NCBI RefSeq assembly: GCF_019049245.1
Contig: NZ_JAGMUK010000221.1
Coordinates: forward strand, 223,507-287,506
From: Streptomyces sp. AC555_RSS877
Lineage (GTDB): Bacteria > Actinomycetota > Actinomycetes > Streptomycetales > Streptomycetaceae
Direction of reading: 5' to 3'
Length of the DNA: 64,000 nt
Under the pieces are notes generated by a model. The model saw only the letters and a list, made by a program, of their open reading frames with translations, did not search any database and had not been told where the DNA came from. A program made the position numbers and the translations under genes. Shown here piece by piece: positions 25,011-33,015 of this stretch (position 1 is its first letter; each line of letters starts with the position of its first letter).

Positions 25011-26143
25011 CGGTGCGGCCCTTCCTGTTCCGCCGCCAGCTCGGCCCGCAGCTGGGCCTGCTGCTCGCGCAGTTGCGGGGTGGGCTCGGCGTACACGTGG
25101 GCGAACAGGTCCATGGGGTCGAGCGGCGGGTCCTGGTTCATGCGCTCGCGCAGGTCTGCGGCCATGGCCTCGGCGGCGTCGCGCGCGGCCTGGATGCCGC
25201 TGTCGTCGATCAGGCCGCGTTCGGTGAGTTCGTGCTCCAGGAGGACGATCGGGTCGTGGTCGCGCCAGGTGTCGACCTCCGCGTCGCCGCGGTAGCGGGT
25301 CGCGTCGTCGGCGTTGGTGTGGGCCTCGACGCGGTAGGTGATGGCCTCGACCAGGGTGGGGCCGCCGCCCGCGCGCGCGTGCCGTACGGCGTCGGAGAGG
25401 ACCTCGTGCACGGCGGCGGCGTCGTTGCCGTCGACCAGGCGGCCGGGCATGCCGTAGCCGACGGCCTTGTGTGCCAGCGACGGGGCCGCGGTCTGCTTGG
25501 CGAGCGGGACGGAGATCGCGAAGCCGTTGTTCTGGACGAGGAAGACGACCGGGGCCTGCCAGACGGCGGCGAAGTTCAGCGCCTCGTGGAAGTCGCCCTC
25601 GCTGGAGCCGCCGTCGCCGACCATCGCCAGCGCGACCACGTCGTCGCCCTTGAGGCGGGCGGCGTGCGCGAGGCCGACGGCGTGCGGAAGCTGGGTGGCG
25701 AGCGGGGTGCACAGGGGCGCCACGCGGTGCTCGCGCGGGTCGTAGCCGGTGTGCCAGTCGCCGCGCAGCAGGGTGAGGGCCTGCACGGGGTCGAGGCCGC
25801 GGGCGACGGCCGCGAGGGTGTCGCGGTAGCTGGGGAAGAGCCAGTCGCGGTCCTCCAGGACCAGCGCCGCGGCGACCTGACAGGCCTCCTGGCCGGTGCT
25901 GGACGGGTAGACCGCCAGACGGCCCTGCTTGGTGAGGGCGGTGGCCTGCGCGTTGTACCGGCGGCCGCGCACCAGCTCGGCGTGGAGCCGGCGCAGCAGC
26001 CCGGGATCGGCCTGTGCGGCCGCCTCGGTGCCGAGTACGCGGTACGGACGTGCGTCGGGCAGCAGCGGCGCGGGGTCCGTGCGCGGCTGCCAGGCGGGCG
26101 GCGGGGTCGGCTTGTAGGCGCCCCGCTGCTCCATGACCGTCAT
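25007..26143 (-). CDS. 2-oxoacid dehydrogenase E1alpha, second cluster
   Basis: 378 aa from the ATG at 26143, with AGGAGGTG at 7-nt spacing. Thiamin-diphosphate motif: MVGDGGSSEGDFHEALNFAA then VQNNG. The N terminus is short compared with the first cluster's alpha chain. Its upstream region contains a near-copy of the paa operator palindrome (26203-26216), about 60 bp before the start, and a divergent Lrp/AsnC gene. It is the first gene of an E1alpha-E1beta-E2 operon with 4-nt overlaps throughout. It decarboxylates a 2-oxoacid and passes the acyl group to E2; branched-chain substrates are most likely, aromatic ones possible. Confidence 0.9.
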   Translation of the reverse strand: MTVMEQRGAYKPTPPPAWQPRTDPAPLLPDARPYRVLGTEAAAQADPGLLRRLHAELVRGRRYNAQATALTKQGRLAVYPSSTGQEACQVAAALVLEDRDWLFPSYRDTLAAVARGLDPVQALTLLRGDWHTGYDPREHRVAPLCTPLATQLPHAVGLAHAARLKGDDVVALAMVGDGGSSEGDFHEALNFAAVWQAPVVFLVQNNGFAISVPLAKQTAAPSLAHKAVGYGMPGRLVDGNDAAAVHEVLSDAVRHARAGGGPTLVEAITYRVEAHTNADDATRYRGDAEVDTWRDHDPIVLLEHELTERGLIDDSGIQAARDAAEAMAADLRERMNQDPPLDPMDLFAHVYAEPTPQLREQQAQLRAELAAEQEGPHR

Positions 26144-26202
26144 GACGGCACCTCCTCGTGGGAGCGGCTTCAGGCGCGCCACGGATGTGATGCGCCTCAC
26201 CT

Positions 26203-26216
26203 ACCGATTGTTCGGT
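26203..26216. promoter_or_regulatory. Candidate TetR/PaaR-type operator upstream of the second 2-oxoacid dehydrogenase operon
   Basis: ACCGATTGTTCGGT differs at one base from the sites at 28982-28995 and (reverse complement) 34236-34249. Confidence 0.55.
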
Positions 26217-26250
26217 CGTCGGCACATTTTGGCTACCGGCACCCGCAGGC

Positions 26251-26259
26251 TGTGGACAA
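26251..26259 (-). other. DnaA-box-like nonamer
   Basis: TGTGGACAA is the reverse complement of TTGTCCACA, the preferred Streptomyces DnaA box; it is in the divergent promoter region between E1alpha and the lrp gene. Confidence 0.5.
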
Positions 26260-26317
26260 ACGGTTCTGCACAGCCTCAAATGAACGCAGTACGTCCATGG
26301 CGGAGAGGCGGGGGCAC

Positions 26318-26818
26318 GTGGCATCTGAACAAATGGCCGAGCGCCCGGAAGGCAGCGGCCCCGAGCCACCCGCGCGTCCACTCGACGCGATCGATCTGGA
26401 CATCCTGCAGATGCTTCAGGCGGACGGCCGCGCGTCCATAAGGTCGGTCGCCGAACGCGTCCATGTCTCGCGTGCCAATGCCTACGCCCGCATCAACCGC
26501 CTCATCGAGGACGGCGTGATCCGCGGCTTCGGGGCCCGCGTCAACCACGAACGCGCCGGTCAGGGCACTTCGGCGTACATCACCCTGAAGATCGTCCAGA
26601 ACTCCTGGCGCACGGTGCGGGAACAGCTCAGGCAACTGCCCGGCGCCTCCCACATCGCCCTGGTGGGCGGCGACTTCGACGTCCTGCTGCTGGTACACAC
26701 CTCCGACAACAGGGCGCTGCGCGAGCTGGTGCTGACCCGGCTCCAGGCGATTCCCGAGGTGCTCAGTACGCGCACCCTGCTGGTCTTCGAGGAGGAGGAC
26801 CTGGAGCCGCAGGGCTGA
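26318..26818 (+). CDS. Lrp/AsnC-family transcriptional regulator (BkdR-like)
   Basis: 166 aa from the GTG at 26318, with a purine-rich GAGGCGGGGG upstream; ATGs at 26297 and 26333 are alternatives. HTH at about 25-75: LDAIDLDILQMLQADGRASI and SVAERVHVSRANAYARINRL. A RAM ligand domain follows (YITLKIVQNSWRTVREQLRQ ... LVGGDFDVLLLVHTSDN). It is divergent from the second 2-oxoacid dehydrogenase operon, the usual position of a regulator that senses branched-chain amino acids. It is convergent with the TetR gene, 2 bp apart. Confidence 0.88.
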   Translation: MASEQMAERPEGSGPEPPARPLDAIDLDILQMLQADGRASIRSVAERVHVSRANAYARINRLIEDGVIRGFGARVNHERAGQGTSAYITLKIVQNSWRTVREQLRQLPGASHIALVGGDFDVLLLVHTSDNRALRELVLTRLQAIPEVLSTRTLLVFEEEDLEPQG

Positions 26819-26820
26819 CG

Positions 26821-27411
26821 TCAGCGCTCCTTGCGAAGCCCCGAGAACACCAACCGCGCGACGGCGTCGGCGACCTCGCGCTCGTTCATGCCCCGACCGT
26901 CCGGCCGGTACCACTCCACGATCGAGTTGATCATCCCGAAGACGAGCCTCGTCGCGAGCCGTACCTCCACGTCGCCGCGCACGTCCCCGTCGGCCGCCGC
27001 CGCCTTCAGCAGCTCGGCGACCCGGTGGTCGAAGTCGCGGCGCCGCTCCAGGGCCCACCGCTCGGTGCCGGTGTTGCCGCGCACCCGCAGCAGCAGGGTC
27101 ACGTACGGCAGCTCCGCTATGAGCACCTCGACCATGCGCCGTACGACGTACTCCAGACACTCCGCGGCGCTCCCCACGCGCGCGGGCTCCTCGTCGAGGA
27201 TCCCGAAGAGGCCGTCCAGCGCGCGGCTCACGGCACGGCGCAGCAGCTCCTCCTTGCCTGAGACGTGGTGATAGATCGACGACTTGGAGATGCCGGCCGC
27301 CTTGGACAGGTGCTCCATGGAGGTGCCGTCGTAGCCGCGCTCGTTGAAGACCTGGACGGCGACGGACAGCAGCGTCTGCGGGGTGTACGTGTCGCGCTTG
27401 GCGGTGGTCAT
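26821..27411 (-). CDS. paaR: TetR-family regulator, PaaR-like
   Basis: 196 aa. The HTH is at about 12-58: SVAVQVFNERGYDGTSMEHL then AAGISKSSIYHHVSGKEELL. The ligand domain is all-helical. It overlaps the 3-hydroxyacyl-CoA dehydrogenase gene (4-nt overlap), next to paaN and near paaABCDE, the usual place of the actinobacterial PaaR repressor that responds to phenylacetyl-CoA. Palindromes ACCGATCGTTCGGT (28982-28995) and its reverse complement (34236-34249), each immediately before paa promoters, are the likely operators. The symbol rests on context rather than on a diagnostic residue. Confidence 0.8.
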   Translation of the reverse strand: MTTAKRDTYTPQTLLSVAVQVFNERGYDGTSMEHLSKAAGISKSSIYHHVSGKEELLRRAVSRALDGLFGILDEEPARVGSAAECLEYVVRRMVEVLIAELPYVTLLLRVRGNTGTERWALERRRDFDHRVAELLKAAAADGDVRGDVEVRLATRLVFGMINSIVEWYRPDGRGMNEREVADAVARLVFSGLRKER

Positions 27412-28925
27412 GAGGTGCTGCCCTCCCGCTTGTCGGTCGCGTACGCGTGGCGGTACAGCGCGAGGGACGGTGCGTAGCGCCCCGAAGGGTCACGCATGTG
27501 CAGGTCGTCGAGGAGGGCGTAGGCCCAGTTGCGGCCGAGCCTGCGGCTCCACTCGAAGGGGCCGAGGGGGTAGTTGACCCCGAGCCGCATCGCGGTGTCG
27601 ATGTCCTCCTTGGTGGCCACGCCCTTGGCGACGGCGTCGTGCGCGAGGTCGACGATGCGCGCGACCGTCCGGGCGACGATCATGCCGGGGACGTCGCCGA
27701 TGACGCTGACCTGCTTGCCGAGCGCCTGGAAGAGGCCGGTGGCCTCGGCGAGGGTCTGCTGGGAGGTGTCCTGGGAGGCGGACAGGGCGATGCGGGTGGC
27801 GCGCCGGTAGTCGAGCGCGAGGTCGAAGTAGACGACGTCCCGGAACTCGACCGAGGTCTGTCCGTCGGCGAGGGCGAGTTGGCCGCCGCTCGGCAGCACC
27901 AGGCGGGTGCCGTGGTCCTCTTCGTCCTCGCGGACCGGGATGCCCGCCTCCCGGATCAGGTTGAGCAGTTCGGAGGCCGGGCCCAGGTCGCCCTCGGCGG
28001 CGACGTACGCGGGCGGCTGGGCCGGCTCCGCGGTGTGCGGTTCGGGGCGGTCGGCGTCCTCGGAGTGGTCGTACCAGCCGTGTCCGGTCTTGCGGCCGAG
28101 CCGGCCCGACTCGACCAGGCGGCGCTGGGCGAGCGACGGCGCGAAGCGCACGTCCTGGAAGAAGGCCTGCCACACGGAGTGGGTGACCGACTCGTTGACG
28201 TCCTGGCCGATGAGGTCGGTGAGTTCGAAGGCGCCCATCTTGAAGCCGCCGCACTCGCGCAGGACGGCGTCGATGGTGGCCGGTTCGGCGCCCTGGGCCT
28301 CGTGGACCGCGAAGGCCTCGGCGTAGAAGGGCCGGGCGATGCGGTTGACGATGAAGCCCGGGGTGTCGGCGCAGGCGACCGGGGTCTTGCCCCAGGCGCG
28401 GGCCATCTCGTACGCGCGCGTGGCCGACGTGACGTCGGTGGCGAAGCCCGAGACGACCTCCACGAGGGGCAGCAGTGGTGCGGGGTTGAAGAAGTGCAGG
28501 CCCACCAGGCGGCCCGGGTTGCGCAGGGCGCCGCCGATGGCGGTGACCGACAAGGACGAGGTATTGGTGGCGAGCAGACAGTCCTCGCCGACGATGTCCT
28601 CCAGCGCGCGGAACAGCTCCTGCTTGGCGTCCAGCCGCTCCAGGACGGCCTCGACGACCAGGGCGCAGTCGGCGAGGTCGGCGAGGTTCTGTGCGGGCAG
28701 CAGGCGGGCGCGGGCGGCGTCCCGGTCGGCGCCGCCGAGCCGGTCCTTCTCGACGAGCCGGTCCAGGCGTGCGCCGATCGCGTCGGCTGCCTCCTGCGCC
28801 CGGCCGGGGGCGGCGTCGTACAGGCGTACGGAATGGCCGGCGACCAACGCGACCTGGGCGATGCCCTGGCCCATGGTGCCGGTGCCGACGACGGCCACGG
28901 GGCTGCTGAGGTCGAGTGCTGTCAT
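27408..28925 (-). CDS. 3-hydroxyacyl-CoA dehydrogenase, two-domain (PaaH-like)
   Basis: 505 aa. The NAD-binding motif VVGTGTMGQGIAQVALVAGH lies at about 12-31. The catalytic His is in LVGLHFFNPAPLLPLVEVV, and the first C-terminal helical domain carries GFIVNRIARPFYAEA. A second 3HCDH C-terminal domain fills residues about 395-500 (NYPLGPFEWSRRLGRNWAYA), the long form seen in PaaH/PaaC of phenylacetate degradation. It oxidises 3-hydroxyadipyl-CoA to 3-oxoadipyl-CoA, or a related 3-hydroxyacyl-CoA, with NAD+. It is the first gene of a two-gene operon with the TetR regulator, facing paaN across a shared promoter. Confidence 0.88.
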   Translation of the reverse strand: MTALDLSSPVAVVGTGTMGQGIAQVALVAGHSVRLYDAAPGRAQEAADAIGARLDRLVEKDRLGGADRDAARARLLPAQNLADLADCALVVEAVLERLDAKQELFRALEDIVGEDCLLATNTSSLSVTAIGGALRNPGRLVGLHFFNPAPLLPLVEVVSGFATDVTSATRAYEMARAWGKTPVACADTPGFIVNRIARPFYAEAFAVHEAQGAEPATIDAVLRECGGFKMGAFELTDLIGQDVNESVTHSVWQAFFQDVRFAPSLAQRRLVESGRLGRKTGHGWYDHSEDADRPEPHTAEPAQPPAYVAAEGDLGPASELLNLIREAGIPVREDEEDHGTRLVLPSGGQLALADGQTSVEFRDVVYFDLALDYRRATRIALSASQDTSQQTLAEATGLFQALGKQVSVIGDVPGMIVARTVARIVDLAHDAVAKGVATKEDIDTAMRLGVNYPLGPFEWSRRLGRNWAYALLDDLHMRDPSGRYAPSLALYRHAYATDKREGSTS

Positions 28926-28977
28926 GTGCGCGATCCTCCCGCACGGGGTTTTCCACAGATGCGGCGGACCCCCTTGT

Positions 28978-28995
28978 ACCGACCGATCGTTCGGT
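28978..28995. promoter_or_regulatory. PaaR-type operator in the divergent hbd/paaN promoter
   Basis: ACCGACCGATCGTTCGGT, an 18-bp dyad with one mismatched pair; the 14-bp core 28982-28995 recurs exactly (inverted) before paaA. It lies 53 bp from the dehydrogenase start and 91 bp from paaN. Confidence 0.75.
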
Positions 28996-29085
28996 TACTC
29001 TAACTCTGACTGGCTGTTCCTGCCCATATTTCTGCCCAGGTCATGAGCTCGACGAAGAGTTCTTGAGACGAGGAGTTGGTCCCGC

Positions 29086-30792
29086 ATGGCCGCCGAACTC
29101 ACCGCGCACGATCTGATCGCCAAGCACCGGCCCACCCTCGACCAGACGCTGGAAGCGATCCGCACCCGCGCGTACTGGTCCCCGCACCCCGAGCACCCCA
29201 AGGCGTACGGCGAGAACGGCAGCCTGGACATGGCGGCGGGCAAGGCGGCCTTCGACGCCCTCCTGGGCACCCGCATCGACCTCGGCCAGCCCGGCACGGA
29301 CGACTGGGTCGGCGGCGAGGTCTCGCCGTACGGCATCGAGCTGGGCGTGAGCTACCCGCACGCGGACGTGGACGAGCTGCTGCCCGCCATGAAGGCCGGG
29401 CAGAAGGCCTGGCGTGATGCGGGCGCGGAGATGCGCGCGGTGGTGTGCGTGGAGATCCTCAAGCGCATCAGCGACCGGACCCACGAGTTCGCGCACGCGG
29501 TCATGCACACCTCCGGCCAGGCGTTCATGATGGCGTTCCAGGCGGGCGGCCCGCACGCGCAGGACCGCGGCCTGGAGGCGGTGGCGTACGCGTACGTGGA
29601 GCAGGTCCGCACCCCCTACACGGCGGAGTGGACCAAGCCCCAGGGCAAGCGCGAGCCGCTGGCGCTGTCCAAGCAGTTCACGCCGGTCCCGCGCGGCATC
29701 GCGCTGGTCATCGGCTGCAACACCTTCCCGACGTGGAACGGCTATCCGGGCCTGTTCGCCTCCCTGGCCACCGGTAACGCGGTCCTCGTCAAGCCCCACC
29801 CGCGCGCGGTGCTGCCCCTCGCGCTGACCGTTCAGGTCGCGCGCGAGGTGCTCGCCGAGACCGGCTTCGACCCGAACCTGGTGGCGCTGACCGCCGAGCG
29901 GCCGGGCGAGGGCATCGCCAAGACCCTGGCCACCCGCCCCGAGATCCGGATCATCGACTACACCGGCTCGACGGAGTTCGGCGACTGGCTGGAGGCCAAC
30001 GCCCGCCAGGCGCAGGTCTACACGGAGAAGGCCGGCGTCAACACGGTGGTGGTCCACTCCACGGACGACTACAAGGGGATGCTGTCCAACCTGGCCTTCT
30101 CGCTGTCCCTGTACAGCGGCCAGATGTGCACCACCCCGCAGAACCTGCTCGTCCCCCGCGACGGCATCCGCACCGAGGAAGGCCCCCGGACCTTCGAGGA
30201 GGTCGTCGCCGACCTCGCCCGCTCGGTCGACGGCCTGCTCGGCGACGACGCGCGCGCGAACGCCCTGCTCGGCGCGATCGTCAACCCGGACGTCAAGGCC
30301 CGCCTGGAGGCCGCCGCCGGTCTCGGCGAAGTCGCCCTCGCCTCGCGGGAGATCAGCAACGCGGAGTTCCCGCAGGCCGTCGTCCGCACGCCCGTCATCG
30401 TGAAGCTGGACGGCGCGCGGAAGTACTGGGAGGGCACCGACGACGAGGCCGCCTACATGCGCGAGTGCTTCGGTCCCGTCTCTTTCGCCGTCGCGGTCGA
30501 CTCGGCGGCGGACGCGGTGGAGCTGCTGCGGCGCACCATCCGCGAGAAGGGCGCGATGACGGTCGGGGCCTACACCACCGACGAGGAGGTCGAACAGGCC
30601 CTTCAGGAGGTCTGTCTGGAGGAGGCGGCCCAGCTGTCGCTGAACCTCACGGGCGGGGTGTACGTCAACCAGACCGCCGCGTTCTCCGACTTCCACGGCT
30701 CGGGCGGCAACCCGGCGGCCAACGCGGCCCTCACCGACGGCGCGTTCGTGGCCAACCGCTTCCGCGTGGTCGAGGTGCGCCGGGAGGCCTAG
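29086..30792 (+). CDS. paaN: PaaN: phenylacetate-degradation aldehyde dehydrogenase
   Basis: 568 aa. Aldehyde dehydrogenase fold with FTPVPRGIALVIGCNTFPTW (about 197-216), TGSTEFG at about 304, the catalytic cysteine in GQMCTTPQN (Cys about 347) and a C-terminal SDFHGSGGNPAANAAL. The length and the distinctive N terminus (LIAKHRPTLDQTLEAIRTRA) match the actinobacterial PaaN form. It oxidises the semialdehyde formed after ring opening in the epoxide route to the CoA-linked acid. It lacks the C-terminal R-hydratase (MaoC) domain of E. coli PaaZ, so hydrolytic ring cleavage must be done by another protein. It is divergent from the dehydrogenase/paaR operon and followed directly by a MITE-like element. 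Confidence 0.9.
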   Translation: MAAELTAHDLIAKHRPTLDQTLEAIRTRAYWSPHPEHPKAYGENGSLDMAAGKAAFDALLGTRIDLGQPGTDDWVGGEVSPYGIELGVSYPHADVDELLPAMKAGQKAWRDAGAEMRAVVCVEILKRISDRTHEFAHAVMHTSGQAFMMAFQAGGPHAQDRGLEAVAYAYVEQVRTPYTAEWTKPQGKREPLALSKQFTPVPRGIALVIGCNTFPTWNGYPGLFASLATGNAVLVKPHPRAVLPLALTVQVAREVLAETGFDPNLVALTAERPGEGIAKTLATRPEIRIIDYTGSTEFGDWLEANARQAQVYTEKAGVNTVVVHSTDDYKGMLSNLAFSLSLYSGQMCTTPQNLLVPRDGIRTEEGPRTFEEVVADLARSVDGLLGDDARANALLGAIVNPDVKARLEAAAGLGEVALASREISNAEFPQAVVRTPVIVKLDGARKYWEGTDDEAAYMRECFGPVSFAVAVDSAADAVELLRRTIREKGAMTVGAYTTDEEVEQALQEVCLEEAAQLSLNLTGGVYVNQTAAFSDFHGSGGNPAANAALTDGAFVANRFRVVEVRREA

Positions 30793-30795
30793 CTA

Positions 30796-31016
30796 GGTCC
30801 TGTCCGGCGGATCATGCCGCAGACGCGGGGCCTGGCACGCCGATCTGCCGCGTTGTCGTCGGTTGCCGACTCCCCCACTCTCGACCTCGCTCGAGCGGGG
30901 GGACCCCCATCGCGTCGACGCCCTCCTCCGCCTCGCAGCTCGACGCACCAGGCCCCGCTCACCTGCGTCGACGAGGCGCCGCGGATGTCCTGCGACCTGA
31001 TCCGCCGGGCAGGCCC
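30796..31016. mobile_element. MITE-like element, long copy (221 bp)
   Basis: Ends GGTCCTGTCCGGCGGATCA and TGATCCGCCGGGCAGGCCC form 19-bp terminal inverted repeats with two mismatches. No ORF encodes a transposase. The outer 60 and 45 bp match the short copy at 39227-39329. It lies between paaN and trmH, and its right end sits at the trmH stop codon. Confidence 0.85.
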
Positions 31017-31777
31017 TAGGGGACGTGCGGTGCGCTCCCGGTGACGCTCCAGTGGTACAGCGTCATGGCCACACTGGTCGCGAGGTTGTAGCTGGAGACC
31101 TGGGGGCGCATCGGCAGCGCCACCAGATGGTCGGCACGCGCGCGCAGGCCTGCGGACAGCCCGCTGCGTTCCGAGCCGAAGGCGAGGACCGCCTCGTCCG
31201 GGAGCTTGGTGTGGCGGATGTCGTCGCCCTCGGGGTCGAGGGCGAACACCGGCCCGGGCGGCAGGTCGTCGACGGTCAGCCGTTCCACGGCCGTCGCGAA
31301 GTGCAGCCCGGCTCCGCCGCGGACGACCGTGGGATGCCAGGGGTCGAGCGTGCCGGTGGTCACCACACCGGTCGCGCCGAAACCGGCGGCCAGCCGGATC
31401 ACGGCCCCCGCGTTGCCCAGGTTGCGCGGATCGTCGAGGACGACGACGGGCGCGGTGCGGGGGAGGTGCGCGAGCCTGTCCCGGTTGGCCGCGCGGGACG
31501 GCCGTACGGCCAGGGCGGCGACCGCGGTGGGGTGCGGGCGCGGGACCAGGCCCCGGTACGCCGGCTCCGGCACCTCGGCCAGGAGCGCGTCCAGCGTGTC
31601 CCGAACGTCCGGTGCCAGTTCCTCGGCGAGGGCGAGCGCGGCTGCCCGGTCGGCGGTGACCGCCACCGGGACCTCGGCGCCGAAGCGCAGCGCGTGCTTG
31701 AGGGCGTGGAAGCCGTCGAGCAGCACGGAGGTGCCAGCGAGCCGGTGCCAGACGTCGAGGGGATCGGAGGCGCTCAT
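31016..31777 (-). CDS. TrmH/SpoU-family RNA 2'-O-methyltransferase
   Basis: 253 aa. The C-terminal SPOUT domain has the three family motifs: VVLDDPRNLGNAGAVIRLAA (motif 1, about 112-131), FGSERSGLS (motif 2, about 199-207) and LPMRPQVSSYNLATSVAMTL (motif 3, about 222-241), which form the trefoil knot and SAM site. The N-terminal third is a substrate-recognition domain. The RNA target (rRNA or tRNA) is not inferable. The stop codon TAG is completed by the terminal base of the adjoining MITE, so the last residues may differ from the ancestral C terminus. Its start overlaps the HTTM gene stop by 4 nt. Confidence 0.88.
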   Translation of the reverse strand: MSASDPLDVWHRLAGTSVLLDGFHALKHALRFGAEVPVAVTADRAAALALAEELAPDVRDTLDALLAEVPEPAYRGLVPRPHPTAVAALAVRPSRAANRDRLAHLPRTAPVVVLDDPRNLGNAGAVIRLAAGFGATGVVTTGTLDPWHPTVVRGGAGLHFATAVERLTVDDLPPGPVFALDPEGDDIRHTKLPDEAVLAFGSERSGLSAGLRARADHLVALPMRPQVSSYNLATSVAMTLYHWSVTGSAPHVP

Positions 31778-33015
31778 GCCCTGGAGCCTACGGGCGTGTC
31801 ACCCACGTCCCCCGCGTCCGTGACGTCCGCCGCGCTCTCCGGGGCGCGCGGCTTCGGCAGCGTCGTACGGCCCGTGCTCGGGACCAGGCGTCCACGCGCG
31901 CGTGCCGCCCAGCCGCCGAGCCGGCGCAGGAACGAGGTCGGCAGGAAGACCGCGTCGGCGGCGATCATCGCCAAGGAGAAGAACGGCAGTCCGAGGAGCA
32001 CGGCGATCGCGGCGTGCTCGATCATCATGACCGCCAGCAGGACGTTCTTGACGCGCCGGTTGAAGAGGGTGAAGGGGAAGGCGACCTGCGCGGCGACCGT
32101 GCCGTAGGTCACCAGCATCACCATCGTGCCGCTGGCCGCCAGTACGTCGGCGAGCGCGGGCCACGGGGAGAAGTAGTCGAGGTGCAGGGGGTAGTAGACG
32201 GCGGTGCCGTCCTGCCAGCGCGAGCCCTGGATCTTGTACCAGCCCGCCGTGGCGTAGATCAGACAGGCCTCGGCCATGATCACGAAGAGGGCGCCGTTGT
32301 GGACGATGTTGGCGACGACGTCGAGCAGGATCCGGGGCTGGCCGGTCTTGGCGCGGCGTCCTGTGAGCCACCACAGGGCCTGCGCCAGCCATATCGTCCA
32401 CAGCAGCAACGGCACGAACTCCTCGCCGTCGAAGAGCCGGCCCGAGAGGGTCACCGCGGTGAGCGCCAGTCCCAGCACGCCCCACAGGGCCGGGCCGACC
32501 CGGTCGGCCACGTGCTCTCCACGCGCGCGTGCCTCGCTTGTGAGCCGGGCCCGCCGCGCGTCCAGCGACCACACCTGGCCGCAGCGCGTGAACACCAGGT
32601 AGACGCACATCAGGTGCAGGACGTTGTCGCCGCCGTCGCCCATGAAGATGCTGCGGTTCTGCATCGACAGCACGCCGACCATGAACAGCACGGACATCGT
32701 GCGGGTGCGCCAGCCCAGCAGCAGCAGGAAGCTCGCCAGGACGGCCAGCGCGTAGACGGTCTCGAACCAGAACCCGCCGTCGGACCACATCAGGGCCGTG
32801 AAGGCGCCATTGTTCGAGATCAGCTGCTGGGCGAGGTCCCAGCTCCAGGGGCCGCCCGGGCCGTACATCTCCTCACGGTGGGGGAACTCGCGCAGCAGGA
32901 ACAGCAGCCACGTCACGCTGAAGCCGATGCGGATCACGGCGGTCTGGTACGGGCCGAGGGCCGACTCGGTGACCCGGGCGATGGCGGCGGAGACGCAGAG
33001 CGCGAAACGGTTCAC
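31774..33015 (-). CDS. HTTM-domain membrane protein (vitamin-K-dependent carboxylase-like)
   Basis: 413 aa from the GTG at 33015, which overlaps the DUF5819 stop (GTGA). There are many TM helices with the HTTM pattern: ALGPYQTAVIRIGFSVTWLL at the start, LLLGWRTRTMSVLFMVG, FMGDGGDNVLHLMCVYLVFT, YATAGWYKIQGSRWQDGTAV and a C-terminal RRVKNVLLAVMMIEHAAIAV. HTTM proteins share the membrane core of gamma-glutamyl carboxylase, but bacterial members have no assigned reaction. The paired DUF5819 protein upstream is probably its extracytoplasmic partner. The gene is the middle one of three with 4-nt overlaps. Confidence 0.85.
   Translation of the reverse strand: MNRFALCVSAAIARVTESALGPYQTAVIRIGFSVTWLLFLLREFPHREEMYGPGGPWSWDLAQQLISNNGAFTALMWSDGGFWFETVYALAVLASFLLLLGWRTRTMSVLFMVGVLSMQNRSIFMGDGGDNVLHLMCVYLVFTRCGQVWSLDARRARLTSEARARGEHVADRVGPALWGVLGLALTAVTLSGRLFDGEEFVPLLLWTIWLAQALWWLTGRRAKTGQPRILLDVVANIVHNGALFVIMAEACLIYATAGWYKIQGSRWQDGTAVYYPLHLDYFSPWPALADVLAASGTMVMLVTYGTVAAQVAFPFTLFNRRVKNVLLAVMMIEHAAIAVLLGLPFFSLAMIAADAVFLPTSFLRRLGGWAARARGRLVPSTGRTTLPKPRAPESAADVTDAGDVGDTPVGSRA

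Noticed and set aside
25013..26317. Long plus-strand frame in front of the Lrp/AsnC gene
   Set aside because: It is the antisense shadow of E1alpha, typical of high-GC DNA; the Lrp domain begins only at about 26318.
24006..26381. A 791-codon open frame on the minus strand
   Set aside because: Only its C-terminal third (24006-25010) is E1beta; the rest is an out-of-frame reading of the E1alpha gene, which has its own start at 26143.
30793..31020. Target-site duplication of the MITE copies
   Set aside because: The first copy is flanked by TA on both sides, but the second has CA on the left and TA on the right, so no clear duplication rule can be stated.
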